Source: Hygrocybe punicea (lineage: Eukaryota; Basidiomycota; Agaricomycetes; Agaricales; Hygrophoraceae). Taken from it: 64,000 nucleotides of DNA. The translations under genes were made by a program, and so were the position numbers. The notes below the pieces were generated by a model that was given only the letters and a program-made list of their open reading frames with translations, was not told the origin of the DNA and searched no databases. This document shows, piece after piece, positions 10,405-22,696 of the stretch (the first letter of the stretch is position 1; each line of letters begins with the position of its first letter). The DNA lies in contig OY744471.1 of assembly GCA_963556145.1 (NCBI GenBank), forward strand, positions 1,915,590-1,979,589. The letters are read 5' to 3'.

Positions 10405-11933
10405 TATGAGTAAGTGAAGTATTTAGCTTCTACAAGTATCACGACGATTGTGATTGATGGTGCGACTTAGTGATTAAAGTCGTGACAGCGATAGAAGGTT
10501 GAGGTATTGAACTAAAGTCGGCAATGGTTGAGCTCGAAGAAAGTAATGTTGTGATGATTTTCGAGGGAGATATAATGAAGTGGGAAGGGGGGAACGATGC
10601 ACTCTCTTGTCATTAAGCGTATTCTACATAGCTATTTCATATGTCAACGGTCGGAGATCGGAGGCAAAGTAAAAAGTTGTGGAGAGAAAGAAACTTTACT
10701 CTAATAGGGTCGAAAGAAAGGAATATGTATGAATCACATAAAAATGTAGCCAAAAATGGTGCTGAAAGGAGGATGAAGGTGATCTTGTAACAAAGGACGA
10801 ACAAAGGAGTCTGGTGGAAGAAAGGGAATAAGTGTTCTAAACGGGTTAGTCTATCTAAGCTGAAATGGAGCACTGCTATATGAAAGGCGAATGATTATGC
10901 GAGAGTCCGGGGCTCGATCCGATTTGAAGGTTTTCTTTCTTGGTCTGTGACTTTGTCAGAGATGTTCACGATACGATCGAGAGGTCGCACGAGCGGTCGC
11001 GAGCCATCGCAAAGTCGCAACATGTCAGGCTCATTTTTAAGGATAGCTAGAGCCTGTTCGATTTGTTGATTTGGTGGTCAGCATGAGTGAGTGCGTATCA
11101 CCATCGCCATCATTGGTCATTGCTGCTGCTGTCTGGGCTGCTGTTACCTCGAGATCATTTGTGCTGTAATCAGAAATAAGTTGGTAGTAAAAAAAAAACA
11201 AGGATTCAAGAAAAAACATAACGGGAGTAGCCCCACTGCTTCTGTTGCTGCTTCATTCCTTGCCCCTCTGCTGATCACTGTTGGGGTGCTGTGGCCTTTG
11301 TTTGGGGTCGGCTGGCATTGTCACGAGCTGGTGTGGCTGTGGCTGTTGGCATCAGGCATGGTGTGGTGAGATTGGTGGTGAGATTCGACCTTGACAGTGG
11401 TCGTTAGGCAGTCTGCTGTTAATTTCCTTTTTTGGACGGCTAGCCGCAGTTTAGCCATTGCCACAATGGTCCAGTCCGGCTAACAACCCATATATGGGTT
11501 AGCCATTGTTAGCCGTAGCTGAGCTGAGCCGGACCGAGCCATGGCAACACTAATTAGGATGTTGCAATGTGAAAGAGGGAGGGGTTCCTTGAGTCATTGT
11601 CATTGTACTAATGCCCGTTGATGTAGAAAACTGACCAGCTGCCTCACCTTGCACATGTAGTAGCCTCGAGGCCATCTAGATCTTCCCATGAGCATAAGGC
11701 CTGAGGCCAAGGAGAAGACATGCCTGACTAGATAGGCCATTGCAACAGGTTCTGTGAGCGCTCAAAGATTCGACGAGGAGAATATTATAGAGGCTACATT
11801 TGGAACTGTGCGGTAGCTTTGAGCAGCTTGAGCGGCTTGGAGCCAGAGCTACGGCAAAGCCAAGCCGTGAGAAGCTAACAAATGGATCACCAGCTCGGCT
11901 TAGCTAACTTTCAGCTCAGCTCAGACAGCTAGC
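10405..11933. other. Decayed LTR and repeat-like sequence, no gene seen
   Basis: The first several hundred bases are presumably the rest of the decayed 5' LTR. From about 11435 to 11930 there are many AGCT/GCTAGC/GAGCTGAGC-type short motifs. The sequence GGCAACACTA occurs at 11544-11553, resembling subterminal repeats and an end of another hAT element. A left terminal repeat was not found. Confidence 0.4.
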
Positions 11934-14927
11934 CACCTAACCTTCCCACACTACAAGTCAAATGATACTAGGCGACGGCTGTTGCTGTCTAGTATAGTTT
12001 GACTTGATTGCCTTATTTCTCTACTTCAGCAATATCCCCAGCAATACTGGGAACATCGTTACTACTGTATATTATAGATTAGATAATGATATCTGTCCAA
12101 AACAGGGATCAGGTTCACTTTCCACCGCTGCCCCGGATCTTTCCGCCGCTGTCAGGGACCCTCGAGCTCACTGTCAGCAACAGTGAGCTCGACTTACTCA
12201 CCCTCCCCCAGTCTTTTCAAGCTGATTTTTTTGTATATAATATATTTATTCTTGTACTTACTATAGATAGACTAATATACATGATAATACAGCAAATAAA
12301 AGAGAAATAAAAGAAACAAAAAATAAAGATACATGGGGTGCTACCATTGAACTGGTGGGTACTCACCTTCGCGGGGGCACTGGATGGGGTCTGAAATTGG
12401 TGGCAAAGGGCGCTAGAGGGCTGGGACGGATGATGGGGGGTGGGGAAGGTTGTATGAAGTGGGGGGTGGCAATGCATGGTGGGGAAAGGGCCTGGAAGTG
12501 AGGCGGATGAGTGAAATGGAAAGGGGATGGGGGAGGGCTCCTGGCCCCGAAAAAGCGGCGGGAAGGGGTAAGTATGTGGGGAAAAAGCAGGAGGGGGATG
12601 GGTACTCACCTGTACCATTAGGGGCCCCCCACGGCCCTCCCAATATCCCACCTTCAATGAAGCAAGTGTGGACATCATCTCAGACAGCCCCATCGTCCAT
12701 TCCATGGGTTTTGCCATCCCAATCGGTCCCATCATCGAGTTGCACGAGGGTGGCAACTAGGGTGGTTGCAACGGCGATATCTCAATGACACCGCCGCCGT
12801 TAACCACACCATCACCAGTTGCAACCCTCCATGTTGCCTTCGTCGTGTTTGTTGCTGTGCACCAAGCCCACCGCCACTGGTTTCGACATTCGAGACCGTT
12901 GGTTGAAAAAGTCAGGCGCGCTCCTGCGCGGCTTTGAGGACGTCCGGGGTGGTGGTCTCTGCACCAATCGTTGCCATCGTCCTTGTCCTCCTCGTTTCCA
13001 TCGTCATTGAGGGGGTGGGTAGTGGGAGCATGGCAGGAGGTGAGTTGGGAGGCGGGCATGTGGTAGTAAAAGGCATGTGAACAGTCACATGCCTTTTAGG
13101 CTTTTACCACCACCATCCCCCATTCCACTGCGCTCCCACTCCCCACCGCCTCAACAACAACAGAAACGAGGACGATGAGGATGACAGCGATGATTGGCAC
13201 CAAGGCCACCCTCCTGTATGCCCTCAAAACCAAGTAGGAGCGCCCCCGCCGTTTTCAACCAATGGCCTCGAACTTCAAAACTAGCCATGATGGATCAGGC
13301 ACGCAGCAACGAATGTGATGGAGGCAATGTGGTGGGTTGCCCACAGCAGTGCCGTTGTCAACGGCGTCGTTGTCGTCGAGGTATCATTGCTGGAACTGCT
13401 GCCATCACCACCCTCGTGCAACACCACCCTCGCGCAACTCGATGATGGGACCGATTGGGACAGAAAAACCCATGACAGGGCCACTGGGGACATCAAAGAT
13501 GATGTCCCCCATGTTTTTATTAATGGTGGAATACAGGGAGGGCCGTGGGGGGCCCAATGGCGCAGGTGAGTACCCGCCCATTCCTGCTCTTTCCCCCATT
13601 TACTGACCCCTCCCTGCTCCTCGTTTGGGGCCAGGAACCCTCCCCCACCCCTCTCCTTACTCCAGTCACCACCCATCTCGTTTACCAGCCGCTTCCCCAC
13701 CACCCACTTCCACCACCCCAGGCTGGCCATCCTCCCCCACTCCCCGCATCCTTCCCACCCCTCCGGCACCCTTACCCATCACCAGTGGACCCGATGCGAC
13801 ACCTCTGTGGAGGTGAGTACCCACCAGTTCAATGGTAGCACCCCATGTATCCTTATTTTTTGTTTCTTTTATTTCTCTTTTATTTGCTGTATTATCATGT
13901 ATATTAGTCTATCTATAGTAAGTACAAGAATAAATATATTATATACAAAAAAATCAGCTTGAAAAGACTGGGGGAGAGTGAGTAAGTCGAGCTCGCTGTT
14001 GCTGACAGTGAGCTCGAGGGTCCCTGACAGCGGCAGAAAGATCCGGGGCAGTGGCGGAAAGCGAACCTGATCCCCGTTTTGGACAGATATCATTATCTAA
14101 TCTACGATATACAGTAGTAACGATGTTCCCAGTATTGCTGGGGATATTGCTGGAGTAGAGAAAATTTTACAGCATATTTCATAAAGGTAGGCCGCAACCA
14201 AAAAAAAAAAAAAGTTGACTAAGCTCGGTCACTGCCGGGTAGCGGCTGTGGCTGAGCTACAGAAACTACATTTCTTCAGTGAGAACAATGCTATCTAATC
14301 CCAATAGTAGTCCCAGCCTTAAATAAATATATGTAGACCTGCTGAGGACACTTTGTTCAGGAAAAATTGTGTTGTATAATTCTGGTGAGGTTTGAGCCAC
14401 CTATGCCAGTTTACTCCAAAAAAGGAAAACCTAAGGTCCAATTTCATAAAATATTTACAATGACCCAGGGAGTATTCCAAAACTTCTTTAAAAAATCCAG
14501 TAGTAGTAAAATCAACCTTTCACTCAGATAAAATGAAATACAACAAGATTTTAGATGGTGATAGTATCTAAATGCACATATCAATGAGCCACACTACCTA
14601 AAATGGAAAGCTTCTCTTCAAGAAATTACCTGACAATGCCAATGGGTATTTTTTCCTGTAAGAAATACTCTCAAAGGGTCTACATATACTTATTTAAGGC
14701 TGGGACTACTATTGGGATTAGATAGCATTGTTCTCACTGAAGAAATGTAGTTTCTGTAGCTCAGCCACAGCTGCTACCCGGCAGTGACCGAGCTTAGTCA
14801 ACTTTTTTTTTTTTTGGTTGCGGCCTACCTTTATGAAATACGCTGTAAGGCAATCAAGTCAAACTATACTAGACGGCAACAGCCGTCGCCTAGTATCATT
14901 TGACTTGTAGTGTGGGAAGGTTAGGTG
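11934..14927. mobile_element. Fold-back hAT-like element with 8-bp target duplication
   Basis: The ends are perfect inverted repeats beginning CACCTAACCTTCCCACACTA and ending in its complement. They are flanked by the octamer CAGCTAGC at 11926-11933 and 14928-14935. The 8-bp duplication and CA start point to the hAT superfamily. Almost the whole element is one imperfect palindrome: the left arm 11934-13080 pairs with 13085-14927, with its apex at 13071-13094 (AGGCATGTGA against TCACATGCCT). The right arm is longer because a 676-bp MITE sits in it. No transposase is encoded; the long frames are low-complexity mirror images of one another. It ends 42 bp before the start codon of the Mss4-like gene. 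Confidence 0.85.
14170..14845. mobile_element. Tc1/mariner-type MITE nested in the fold-back element
   Basis: A 676-bp palindromic element beginning CAGCATATTTCATAAAGG and ending in the imperfect complement, flanked by TA at 14168-14169 and 14846-14847. The inverted arms continue for more than 150 bp, including an A-run/T-run pair (14200-14213, 14801-14814). If it is removed with one TA, the right arm of the host fold-back element again pairs continuously with the left arm near 12010. This shows clean insertion after the fold-back element was in place. It has no coding capacity. Confidence 0.85.
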
Positions 14928-14969
14928 CAGCTAGCCGCTTTCGAGCGAAACCACGGCAACACTATCCTG

Positions 14970-15626
14970 ATGTTGCCAACTCAGACGCCTCCCGCTGAAC
15001 GACAGGCTGAAACACAACAACAAGTGCCTCCAGGGCTATGGGAAACGCTGCAGCGCCCTTCACGAAGCAGACCCGTCCCACGACCACTCTCTTCCTTTCC
15101 AAATGGATTTTCAGACGTCACTGCCACAGACTCTGCACCGCACAACCCCCTATCGAATAAATTCGACCTTCTCTGCCCCCGAAGCGAATGTGCCAGCGTT
15201 ATCCTCAAGCATGGAATTGCAAAGGGGGTGGAGCGGTCGAGCATTCAACTAAGTCCTTTCCTGAGGAGTACTTTTCATACAATTCAACTGGGTCGGACCA
15301 GTTGGAACCTCCGGAATATCCACCCCATACTCTTCTACCTGCACTCCCAACTCCCCCTGCGATGACCCTGTGGTGGCTTATCACGCCATCTCCGATGATG
15401 TTCGAGAATATTGGGTTTTCTCGCCCTGTCCATGCAAAGCATCCGGCAGCACAAGGCTAGTAATATTATATTTATGACTATCCGTGACAAACTAATTGCT
15501 GCATTATCAGTAACAGGAAAGCAACTCAAGCTCCTTACTTGCGCCGAATGCGACCTTGGTCCTCTGGGCTGGTGCGAGGAGGGTGGGTCGGAATTTTGGC
15601 TCGCTTGCACGAGGGTAGGCTATTAA
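14970..15626 (+). CDS. Mss4/Dss4-like Rab guanine-nucleotide exchange factor/chaperone
   Basis: Mss4 (RABIF)/Dss4 proteins bind nucleotide-free Rab/Sec4-type GTPases in vesicle traffic and carry a zinc site made of two CxxC pairs. Here exon 1 gives a Gln/Pro/Ser-rich N-terminus and then NPLSNKFDLLCPRSECASVI, containing the first metal-binding region. The middle exon has MTLWWLITPSPMMFENIGFS, the family signature. The last exon has LLTCAECDLGPLGW with the second CxxC, and ends with the TAA at 15624-15626. Two introns are required (about 15228-15301 and between 15429 and 15530); exact splice sites of the second are uncertain. The start is the ATG at 14970. An in-frame upstream codon lies inside the fold-back transposon and is rejected. 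The first pair reads CPRSEC rather than CPxC, which is slightly odd. Confidence 0.75.
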
Positions 15627-15887
15627 GAAGTTACTACGAAATGATTTTCAACATAAGACGGTAGTCTTCGTTCCAAAGAAAGTCGTATTTAACGTACTCG
15701 TTATAGATGATTGAAAAATGTTTCAAAAAATGTCGTATCCAGATCAAAAAAAAAAGGAACGGTTAGCGGCTTGGGGGCAAGTCAAATTAGACAGATGGCA
15801 GGAGATGCAGATGATGACGTGATAACATGGGGCCCCTGCGACCTTTTTTTTTGGTTGTTTTGTTCATGTAAAACAGACAAGAAACTC

Positions 15888-18135
15888 TCATTCATCGCGA
15901 CGCGACATCGAGAACGCAGACTCCCACGCAGGAGCACTGATATCCGCGCCGGCTGGACGCCAGTTACCCACAAGGTTTTGACCGCCGATGATATAGCCGT
16001 AGAAAATAACTTTTCCGAGTCGTCTGTCACGCTATAAATAATAATAGTCAACCCCCCACGTCTGTATGAAGTCGAACACAACAAAAGTGATGGCAACACC
16101 TACCGGAATTCGGAGTATGGCGATTAGACCATCCCAGTCCCGAACACGACCAATGTAGGTGAAATGGTTCCAGGCTTGGCCGTGGCGCAAGTCCGTCTGA
16201 GCGAGGGTGGGTGTAAATATACGGGGCAGGAGAGTGCTTTCCTAAATAGGGAGAAGACTTACGTCTCCGGTGAAGATGATGTCGGTGATGCCAGAGCAAG
16301 TACGGCGCTCATCCACCCACTCTTCATCGTCCTCGGACTCAGCTGCCTCAATCCCAACCGTGGCAAAATCCTCCTCATATTCCGATTCGGCAAAGTTGTT
16401 GGCGCAGATCAAACAAGTGTCCTCGTTGTGCGAATTGGCCCTTCCCTCACAGTAGGTCTCGTATCGCGATGACTGCCCATTAGCTTCGACGACGACATGA
16501 TCCTATTAAGAACCGGCAAAAAGATGGGTGTTGCCAAAGAAGAGCGAAGAAAAACGACGCACGTTGCTCTGTTGGAAGTGCACCGGGGGAAAGTACGCAT
16601 TTCTGAATCCTTCGTCGAAACCGTCTCCCTCTCCGCCAATGTTGACGGGATCCTGAGGACTGATACAGTGGTGTTCCTTAAGCCTCATATAAAGAGGAAC
16701 GGTCGAAACGTGTGGATTGCTCTCCGAAAAGTTAGCGGGATAGTCCGCCAAAGACACGAGTTGCATCAACGTCAGCTCGTTAGGGATCTTTATTTAAAAA
16801 CCGTCAACAAAAAAACGAGACGATGCTAGAATACAGAAATCTTACTATCATGCGACCTTGCCAAAGGCCCGTCAAGGTTCCTGGTGTGTACACGCAGCCT
16901 TTGCCGGATGGAAACACCCACGGGTTAGAACAATAAGCCCACCTCATCCAGGTGTTGTCCCACTTGGAACTGGCCGACTTCAATTTCCCGGAACATACGC
17001 CGCGGCGCTCGAGCTCCATGTCGTCTTCAGTCAGGTCATCCCACCAATTCCACTTGGTAGGCGGGGGGAGTTTTGTGTCGGTGTACGCGTTGAACTCGAC
17101 CACATCCGCTTGGGTGGGCCCGACCTCCAAACGGCCAAGTTGCATGGCGTGTGCACGATTGAGAGGTAGATGGGAGGGAATATTGAATGGCAAGATCTCG
17201 CGGCGGGAAAAATATATCAGTTTTGCGGCGACGGTGATGAGGGGAATCGAAAAGTTGATGGATATTCCGAAATGAGACGAGTTTTGACCGAGGATGTGGG
17301 GTCCGCGGTACAAGGGGAAAGGACCGTGTGCGGTAAACATGGAATGAGGGTATTGTCGCTCGAACTCTTCTGTGAAAGGAATGTTGTAGTGGTTCGGTGG
17401 GGCTTGCGCCGCGGGAAACTGGAAGACGGTGAGCAACGGCAATGACGAGAACCCGGCGAATACGTACACGAAAGGAAAGAAGGACGTAGGGGAGAATGAT
17501 GTCAATAATCTGTTGCCGCCTCTGCTCGGATTCGGCGCGCAAGTGTTCTGATAGAAGACTGGTGAGAAAAATGCTTTGATGTCTGGAGTTGGGAAGCACT
17601 CACCTCTGGAGGTAGTCATCCACAAGAGCCAAAACGCGAGGGCATTGACGGCATTGTCTGCGGGCCAGCCGTTGTTTTCCCACCGGCTCTCGTATATCCT
17701 GGTTCTGACGAACCTGTCGACGAAATTTTCCAAACCGACCCGCTCCAATTGGCATCTGTTTTTCCCATCATTATCCAAGAGCATCAAGAAGGACGTCGAG
17801 AATATTTCGAGGATGTGGGGCGAGAAGATGTCACCGCGGCGAATGTGTTGAAGGGTGAGGTAGTACTTGCACAGCTGACTGGCCAAAGGCTCGTTCTCGA
17901 GGACAGTACTGCCGAAGCGACGGGTGGGAGCGCCGACGTCGAACTTGCCCTTGAATATGCGCGCGTACAGAGCGTTTGAACTGCCGAAGGCTAGAACGGA
18001 GTTGATGTATTTGCAGGAACAAAGGAGGGGTGTCAGGGACGCTGTCGACCCGCAGAGTTCTGTGAGGGCGACCTCGAGAGCGACATTTTCGAGGATTTCC
18101 ACGGGGATGTTGCAGAGAGGAGAATGCTGGCGCAT
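15888..18135 (-). CDS. F-box domain protein
   Basis: A basidiomycete-type F-box protein of about 590-600 residues, expected to be a substrate adaptor of an SCF ubiquitin ligase. The F-box is at the very N-terminus (CNIPVEILENVALEVAL, then the helix ending CKYINSVL). The long body contains segments typical of this family: LLDNDGKNRCQLERVGLENF, WNWWDDL, YTPGTLTGLWQGRM and GFRNAYFP. The start is taken as the ATG at 18135, because it places the F-box at residue ~8; the frame is open upstream but unlike the family. At least six short introns are needed: GTGAGT near 17600, GTACGT near 17460, 16788-16845, a 60-nt intron near 16510-16570 that removes in-frame TAA TAG, GTAAGT near 16260, and GTAGGT near 16110. 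The last exon ends in WRPAGADISAPAWE and a TGA at 15888-15890. The substrate is unknown. Confidence 0.8.
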
Positions 18136-18691
18136 GGGGAAAGGGGCGCGGGTGCAGAGGAAGGAGGAGGAGCAAGCGAAAGGCGGGGATTTTAAAGAGC
18201 ATATACGGTCCGGTTTAGTAAACGCGTCCGAAAAGGCAAATCTGGCAAACTCAGTTGGATTCACAGTCACCGTCTGCATTAAAATCATGTAAATGTCCAC
18301 CAACTTCCTATCAAACCGGTTTATCTGATTCGTCCACAACCACCCCCAGATAAGCTCTTCATCGATTCATCTCCCACATAGCCAGAGACGGGTGGTTATT
18401 AACGAGCAGGTTCAAACAATTACGAAGAGGGTATGACTGGCCCTTTTATACGCAAAGGGTTATTCCAGGGAATAAACAAGAGGCTTATCTGCTCGACGCT
18501 ACTCGAGCTGGGTTCAAGAATGAAACGCAGAGAGAACCGTAAACCCTAACCATATGCTGGTTGTTCACCATCCCTGATGATCGCCCGTCGTCAAGGACGT
18601 TTTGCCAACCCTGCTTTCAAAATTAATCGGTAAATTGTACTTGCATTCCGTCTCTGAGTCAAGCTCTCGTCACTCCTTTGTTTTGCTTTGA
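18136..18691. other. Divergent intergenic region
   Basis: Promoter-containing space between the F-box gene (left, minus) and the membrane-protein gene (right, plus). No other feature is recognised; 18320-18480 is repeat-free unique sequence. Confidence 0.4.
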
Positions 18692-19679
18692 ATGGCGTTG
18701 TCTCCCCTTGGCTGGCGAAGATTAGTGACCCAAGGTCAGCATACTAACTTGAAGGCTCATCGCTGGTTTACCATGGCTAACTCCCACTTTCGTTCTGCCC
18801 ATCCTCAGTGGTCCTGTTCTTCGTGGACATCACAGTCCTCACCCTTGCAGCCCGTGTTAACCAGTTCCAGGAATTCTTCTGTGAGTCACGTACTGAGCCT
18901 CCGTGTCCAGCAAATGGATAATCATGTTCTTCGCCCAAGTCGTCGCCGATTTGTTCCCCCTCGCCCTCTCGATCATCACTCTCGTCCTGCTCACGTTTTC
19001 GTCAGTCTCCCTGCCATTTCCGACAACTAGCGACGAGATCCCCGATTGGTCACTAATTGTTCTCAATACGCATTTGTAGGTTCCTCCTGGACTTGGGAAT
19101 CGAGAACCCTTTTACCTCTCGTGCACCCTTTGAAATTGGCGTATTTGGTATATTAAGCGTTTTCTGGTTGGGTCCGTTTCTTCGTCCTACACACCACCCG
19201 TTCAGAACTCACGGACGTGATTTAATCTTTCAGCATTCAATTCCTTCTCAACTTCTCGCTGGTACCACGTCCCCTTTATGTGCAATTCGATCCCCAGTGG
19301 TAAGGGTCCCTCTCTTCTCTCAATGCATTCTCGTCCTCTCATGTGGTACAAATCACTTGTGTCACAGCGTACCCGGATGAAATCACTTGGTGCATGGACC
19401 TGCAGATTCTCAAATCCTTCATCTGGATCGAATGCGTGATCTGTACGTCCCTGTCGTATACGCCTGTCCTTAACCCATCATTCTTCATCACCAGTCTTCG
19501 CCTACACCCTCACAACCCTCCGTTACGCCGTCACGCAGCATAACCTTGGCAACAAACATATTTGGAGCGTATCTCTCGCTCGTTATACCCCGCAGATGAA
19601 TACCGGCGGCTACCTCTATTTCAGCAGGGATAGCGAATTTTTGCAATTTGAACACCACAGAGATGGCGTGGGTTTTTAA
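18692..19679 (+). CDS. Small four-helix membrane protein (MARVEL-like topology)
   Basis: The gene was read by splicing several short exons. Start MALSPLGWRRLVTQ at 18692; an intron contains a TACTAAC branch point; then the first helix VLFFVDITVLTLAARVNQF. A 61-nt intron leads to the second helix (VADLFPLALSIITLVLLTF). Another leads to FTSRAPFEIGVFGILSVFWL (third helix). A segment FNSFSTSRWYHVPFMC precedes the conserved EITWCMDLQILKSFIWIE (fourth helix). The last exon is AYTLTTLRYAVTQHNLGN, then a hydrophilic tail ending with the TAA at 19677-19679. Length is about 220 residues. The four-helix layout and the Trp/Cys-containing loop resemble uncharacterised MARVEL-like proteins common in basidiomycetes. 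Biochemical function is not known. Confidence 0.7.
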
Positions 19680-20045
19680 GTTTTGAGTTTTCATTTTTTA
19701 CAATGTCGATATCTTCCTGTCCTTCTGCGAAGGTTGCGAAATGTATAACTTTGCGGACACATAATCAAAAAGTCTTCAGAGTAGCAACCGACATCGAATT
19801 TTGGAACGAACTGCAGGACAACGGATACATTTTCGAAAAGGAGCCAACATAGGTATCTGGACGGAAAATAACACAAACATACAAAAAACGAAAATTTCGG
19901 GGACTGGATGACCAAGCGCATGGTCGTCACGGCAGAAATATAAATAGAGAACGCAGATCAAAGACACAGCCAGCGTAAAACCATTGCATGAGACCTTGAT
20001 CGAGTCAACCTGCGACTAGAAGGCGTGTGATTGAGTGCTATCCCT
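19680..20045. other. Convergent 3' regions
   Basis: Space between the 3' ends of the membrane-protein gene and the YPK1-like kinase. No feature is recognised. Confidence 0.4.
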
Positions 20046-22314
<2,269 letters not shown>

Positions 22315-22696
22315 TGCAGTCTAGTTTATCGAACGGCTAAGCGACAACGAATGGGTGTGATTGCAGATGCTGATATGGAACGAAAGGAGAGAGAGTGGGC
22401 CAGCCAGCGAACTTCGTCGAAAATGCAATCAAGAGTACAGCTTTGCAATATCATAACGCCACAATAAACAGCCCGGTTACCACATACCGTCACTCGCAAG
22501 CACTGGCCGTAGTCCAGTTACTCCATCCCCTCTTTTCACTGGCGTACTGCCGCTAAGCAGCTGCTTGAGTTTACACAACTTGATATTTCCTTTGGCTGGT
22601 ATCATTGGGCCATTTCTTTAGCTGACAAGTAGGTGTATGGGTTCTGTGGAACGCTGCAGAATACTAATTTCACGTTGAACTTGTTCTAGTAGGACA
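22315..22696. other. Intergenic region between kinase promoter and nucleotidyltransferase 3' end
   Basis: Both genes are on the minus strand. This 382-bp stretch holds the kinase promoter and the upstream gene's 3' end. No distinct motif is claimed. Confidence 0.4.

Noticed and set aside
12217..13838. Long Pro-rich open frames on both strands
   Set aside because: Mirror-image frames arising from the two arms of a palindrome with low-complexity GC-rich sequence; no homologous features or start context.
16506..16511. Tandem in-frame stops TAA TAG in the F-box gene, considered as a disruption
   Set aside because: A GTGCGT...AATAG intron of 60 nt removes them in phase and restores conserved F-box-protein sequence on both sides.
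18136..18339. N-terminal extension of the F-box protein
   Set aside because: The frame is open but has no family resemblance; the ATG at 18135 puts the F-box at the usual N-terminal position.
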